Shown one piece after another: positions 5,506-6,035 of a DNA stretch of 6,035 bases (positions within the stretch are counted from its first letter, which is position 1; each line of letters begins with the position of its first letter). Made by a program: the position numbers and the translations under genes. Source of the DNA: an uncultured Nitrosopumilaceae archaeon (GTDB lineage: Archaea > Thermoproteota > Nitrososphaeria > Nitrososphaerales > Nitrosopumilaceae); contig CALFHG010000170.1 in NCBI GenBank assembly GCA_937875805.1, positions 1 through 6,035 on the forward strand, written 5' to 3'. Below the pieces are notes generated by a model, which was not told the origin of the DNA, ran no database searches, and saw nothing but the letters and a program-made list of their open reading frames with translations.

Positions 5506-5511
5506 TATAAA
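5506..5511 (+). promoter_or_regulatory. TATA box candidate for the secreted propeller gene
   Basis: TATAAA predicts transcription starting near 5533-5536, giving a leader of about 35 bases that contains the Shine-Dalgarno sequence. A second candidate (TTTTAAAAATAT, 5536-5547) would start the RNA near 5567 and exclude that ribosome binding site, so it is less likely. Confidence 0.4.
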
Positions 5512-5555
5512 GTAATAGTAATCACTAAATGATAGTTTTAAAAATATCTGACAAA

Positions 5556-5563
5556 GTGAGGAG
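5556..5563 (+). promoter_or_regulatory. Shine-Dalgarno site of the secreted propeller gene
   Basis: GTGAGGAG ends 6 bases before the ATG at 5570 and can pair with the CCUCC-type end of archaeal 16S rRNA. It fixes the start codon. It is the only clear Shine-Dalgarno site seen here, in contrast to the apparently leaderless neighbours. Confidence 0.65.
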
Positions 5564-5569
5564 AAAAAA

Positions 5570-6035
5570 ATGAATTCAAAAATAACAATACCAATTGTAA
5601 TCGCCATTTCGGTAATAGTTACAGCAGGGATAATGTACGGAATTACATTTGATCAAGAATCCCAAATTGTACAAACATCACCAGAAATAATCTATATTGA
5701 TAAATCAGTATCAGAATTTTTTGAAGGAACAAATGAAATTAAAAAAATATCATCCCAAGAGGAGTTGAAAAATATTATTGATACATCTACATTGTTTGGA
5801 GGGAATTTTTACGATACTAGAATTCTTAGAAATATGGCATCAGATGGAGTCATGTTTGCAGAAGACTCTGCAGTTATGTCACCAGAATCAGTACAAACAA
5901 CATCTAAGATAGAATCAGGAGGAACAGAGTATTCAACTACAAATGTACAAGTACAAAATGTAGATGAACCAGATTATCTTAAAAATGATTCAAAATATGT
6001 CTACATTGTATCACAAAATACACTAACAATTATTG
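5570..6035 (+). CDS. Secreted beta-propeller domain protein (COG4880-type), 5' part
   Basis: The frame is open from ATG 5570 to the window edge, giving 155 residues of a longer protein. Residues 5-25 are a hydrophobic signal peptide or signal anchor (ITIPIVIAISVIV...), with only one lysine before it. There is no lipobox cysteine, so it is secreted or anchored by this helix. A polar linker (about 27-118) follows. Residues 122-148 carry the entry motif of the archaeal and bacterial family of secreted proteins with a C-terminal propeller (TTNVQVQNVDEPDYLKND, then KYVYIVS), where homologues read T-N-x-Q-V-x-G-V-D-E-A-D-x-x-K-T-D-G-x-Y-x-Y. The propeller itself lies beyond the window. The function of this family is unknown; a cell-surface binding role is assumed. 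A Shine-Dalgarno site precedes the start. The gene is divergent from the membrane-anchored HTH regulator, with a palindrome between the promoters. Confidence 0.85.
   Translation, partial: MNSKITIPIVIAISVIVTAGIMYGITFDQESQIVQTSPEIIYIDKSVSEFFEGTNEIKKISSQEELKNIIDTSTLFGGNFYDTRILRNMASDGVMFAEDSAVMSPESVQTTSKIESGGTEYSTTNVQVQNVDEPDYLKNDSKYVYIVSQNTLTII

Noticed and set aside
5466..5551. Possible C/D box guide RNA (TGATGA near 5467 and CTGA at 5548)
   Set aside because: The boxes are too far apart for a usual archaeal C/D RNA, there is no proper internal C'/D' pair, and the region is explained by two promoters.

Overview
The window looks like part of a chromosome from a mesophilic ammonia-oxidising archaeon of the Nitrososphaerota (Thaumarchaeota), probably Nitrosopumilus-like. 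This is an inference from protein style and composition, not from a marker gene. The DNA is AT-rich (roughly one third G+C). Several genes have a TATA-like box 26-28 bases before a plausible start codon, as expected for archaeal leaderless transcripts. TTG or GTG starts appear to be used. The protein set (membrane-anchored winged helix, secreted COG4880-type propeller, PRC-barrel protein, F420-type split barrel, tiny zinc ribbon) is typical of that phylum.

Layout. On the minus strand from 3630 down to 186 lie three genes: a DrrA-type ABC ATPase, its ABC-2 permease (joined by an ATGA overlap), and, after a 71-base gap, a secreted protein made of an NHL beta-propeller, an HYR-like domain and eight RTX-type calcium-binding nonapeptides. 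The gap has no good promoter or T-run, but it can fold into a two-stem hairpin that covers the TTG start of the propeller gene. Divergent from the ATPase is a 32-residue zinc-ribbon protein (3703-3801). A two-domain PRC-barrel protein (minus, 3841-4293) is divergent from a small F420-type split-barrel oxidoreductase (plus, 4347-4700). The oxidoreductase converges, with overlapping stop codons, on a membrane-anchored HTH regulator (minus, 4697-5428). Divergent from the regulator is the 5' part of a secreted beta-propeller protein (plus, 5570 to the window end).

How they may work together. The ABC pair is a complete two-gene exporter or membrane remodeller, possibly co-transcribed with the calcium-binding propeller protein. 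The membrane-tethered regulator and the secreted propeller protein share a 141-base divergent promoter region. That region holds a near-perfect palindrome between the two TATA boxes, suggesting a one-component regulator controlling a cell-surface protein. The PRC-barrel protein, oxidoreductase and zinc ribbon look like independent housekeeping or stress genes; their exact jobs cannot be read from sequence. No tRNA, rRNA, CRISPR or insertion sequence was seen.
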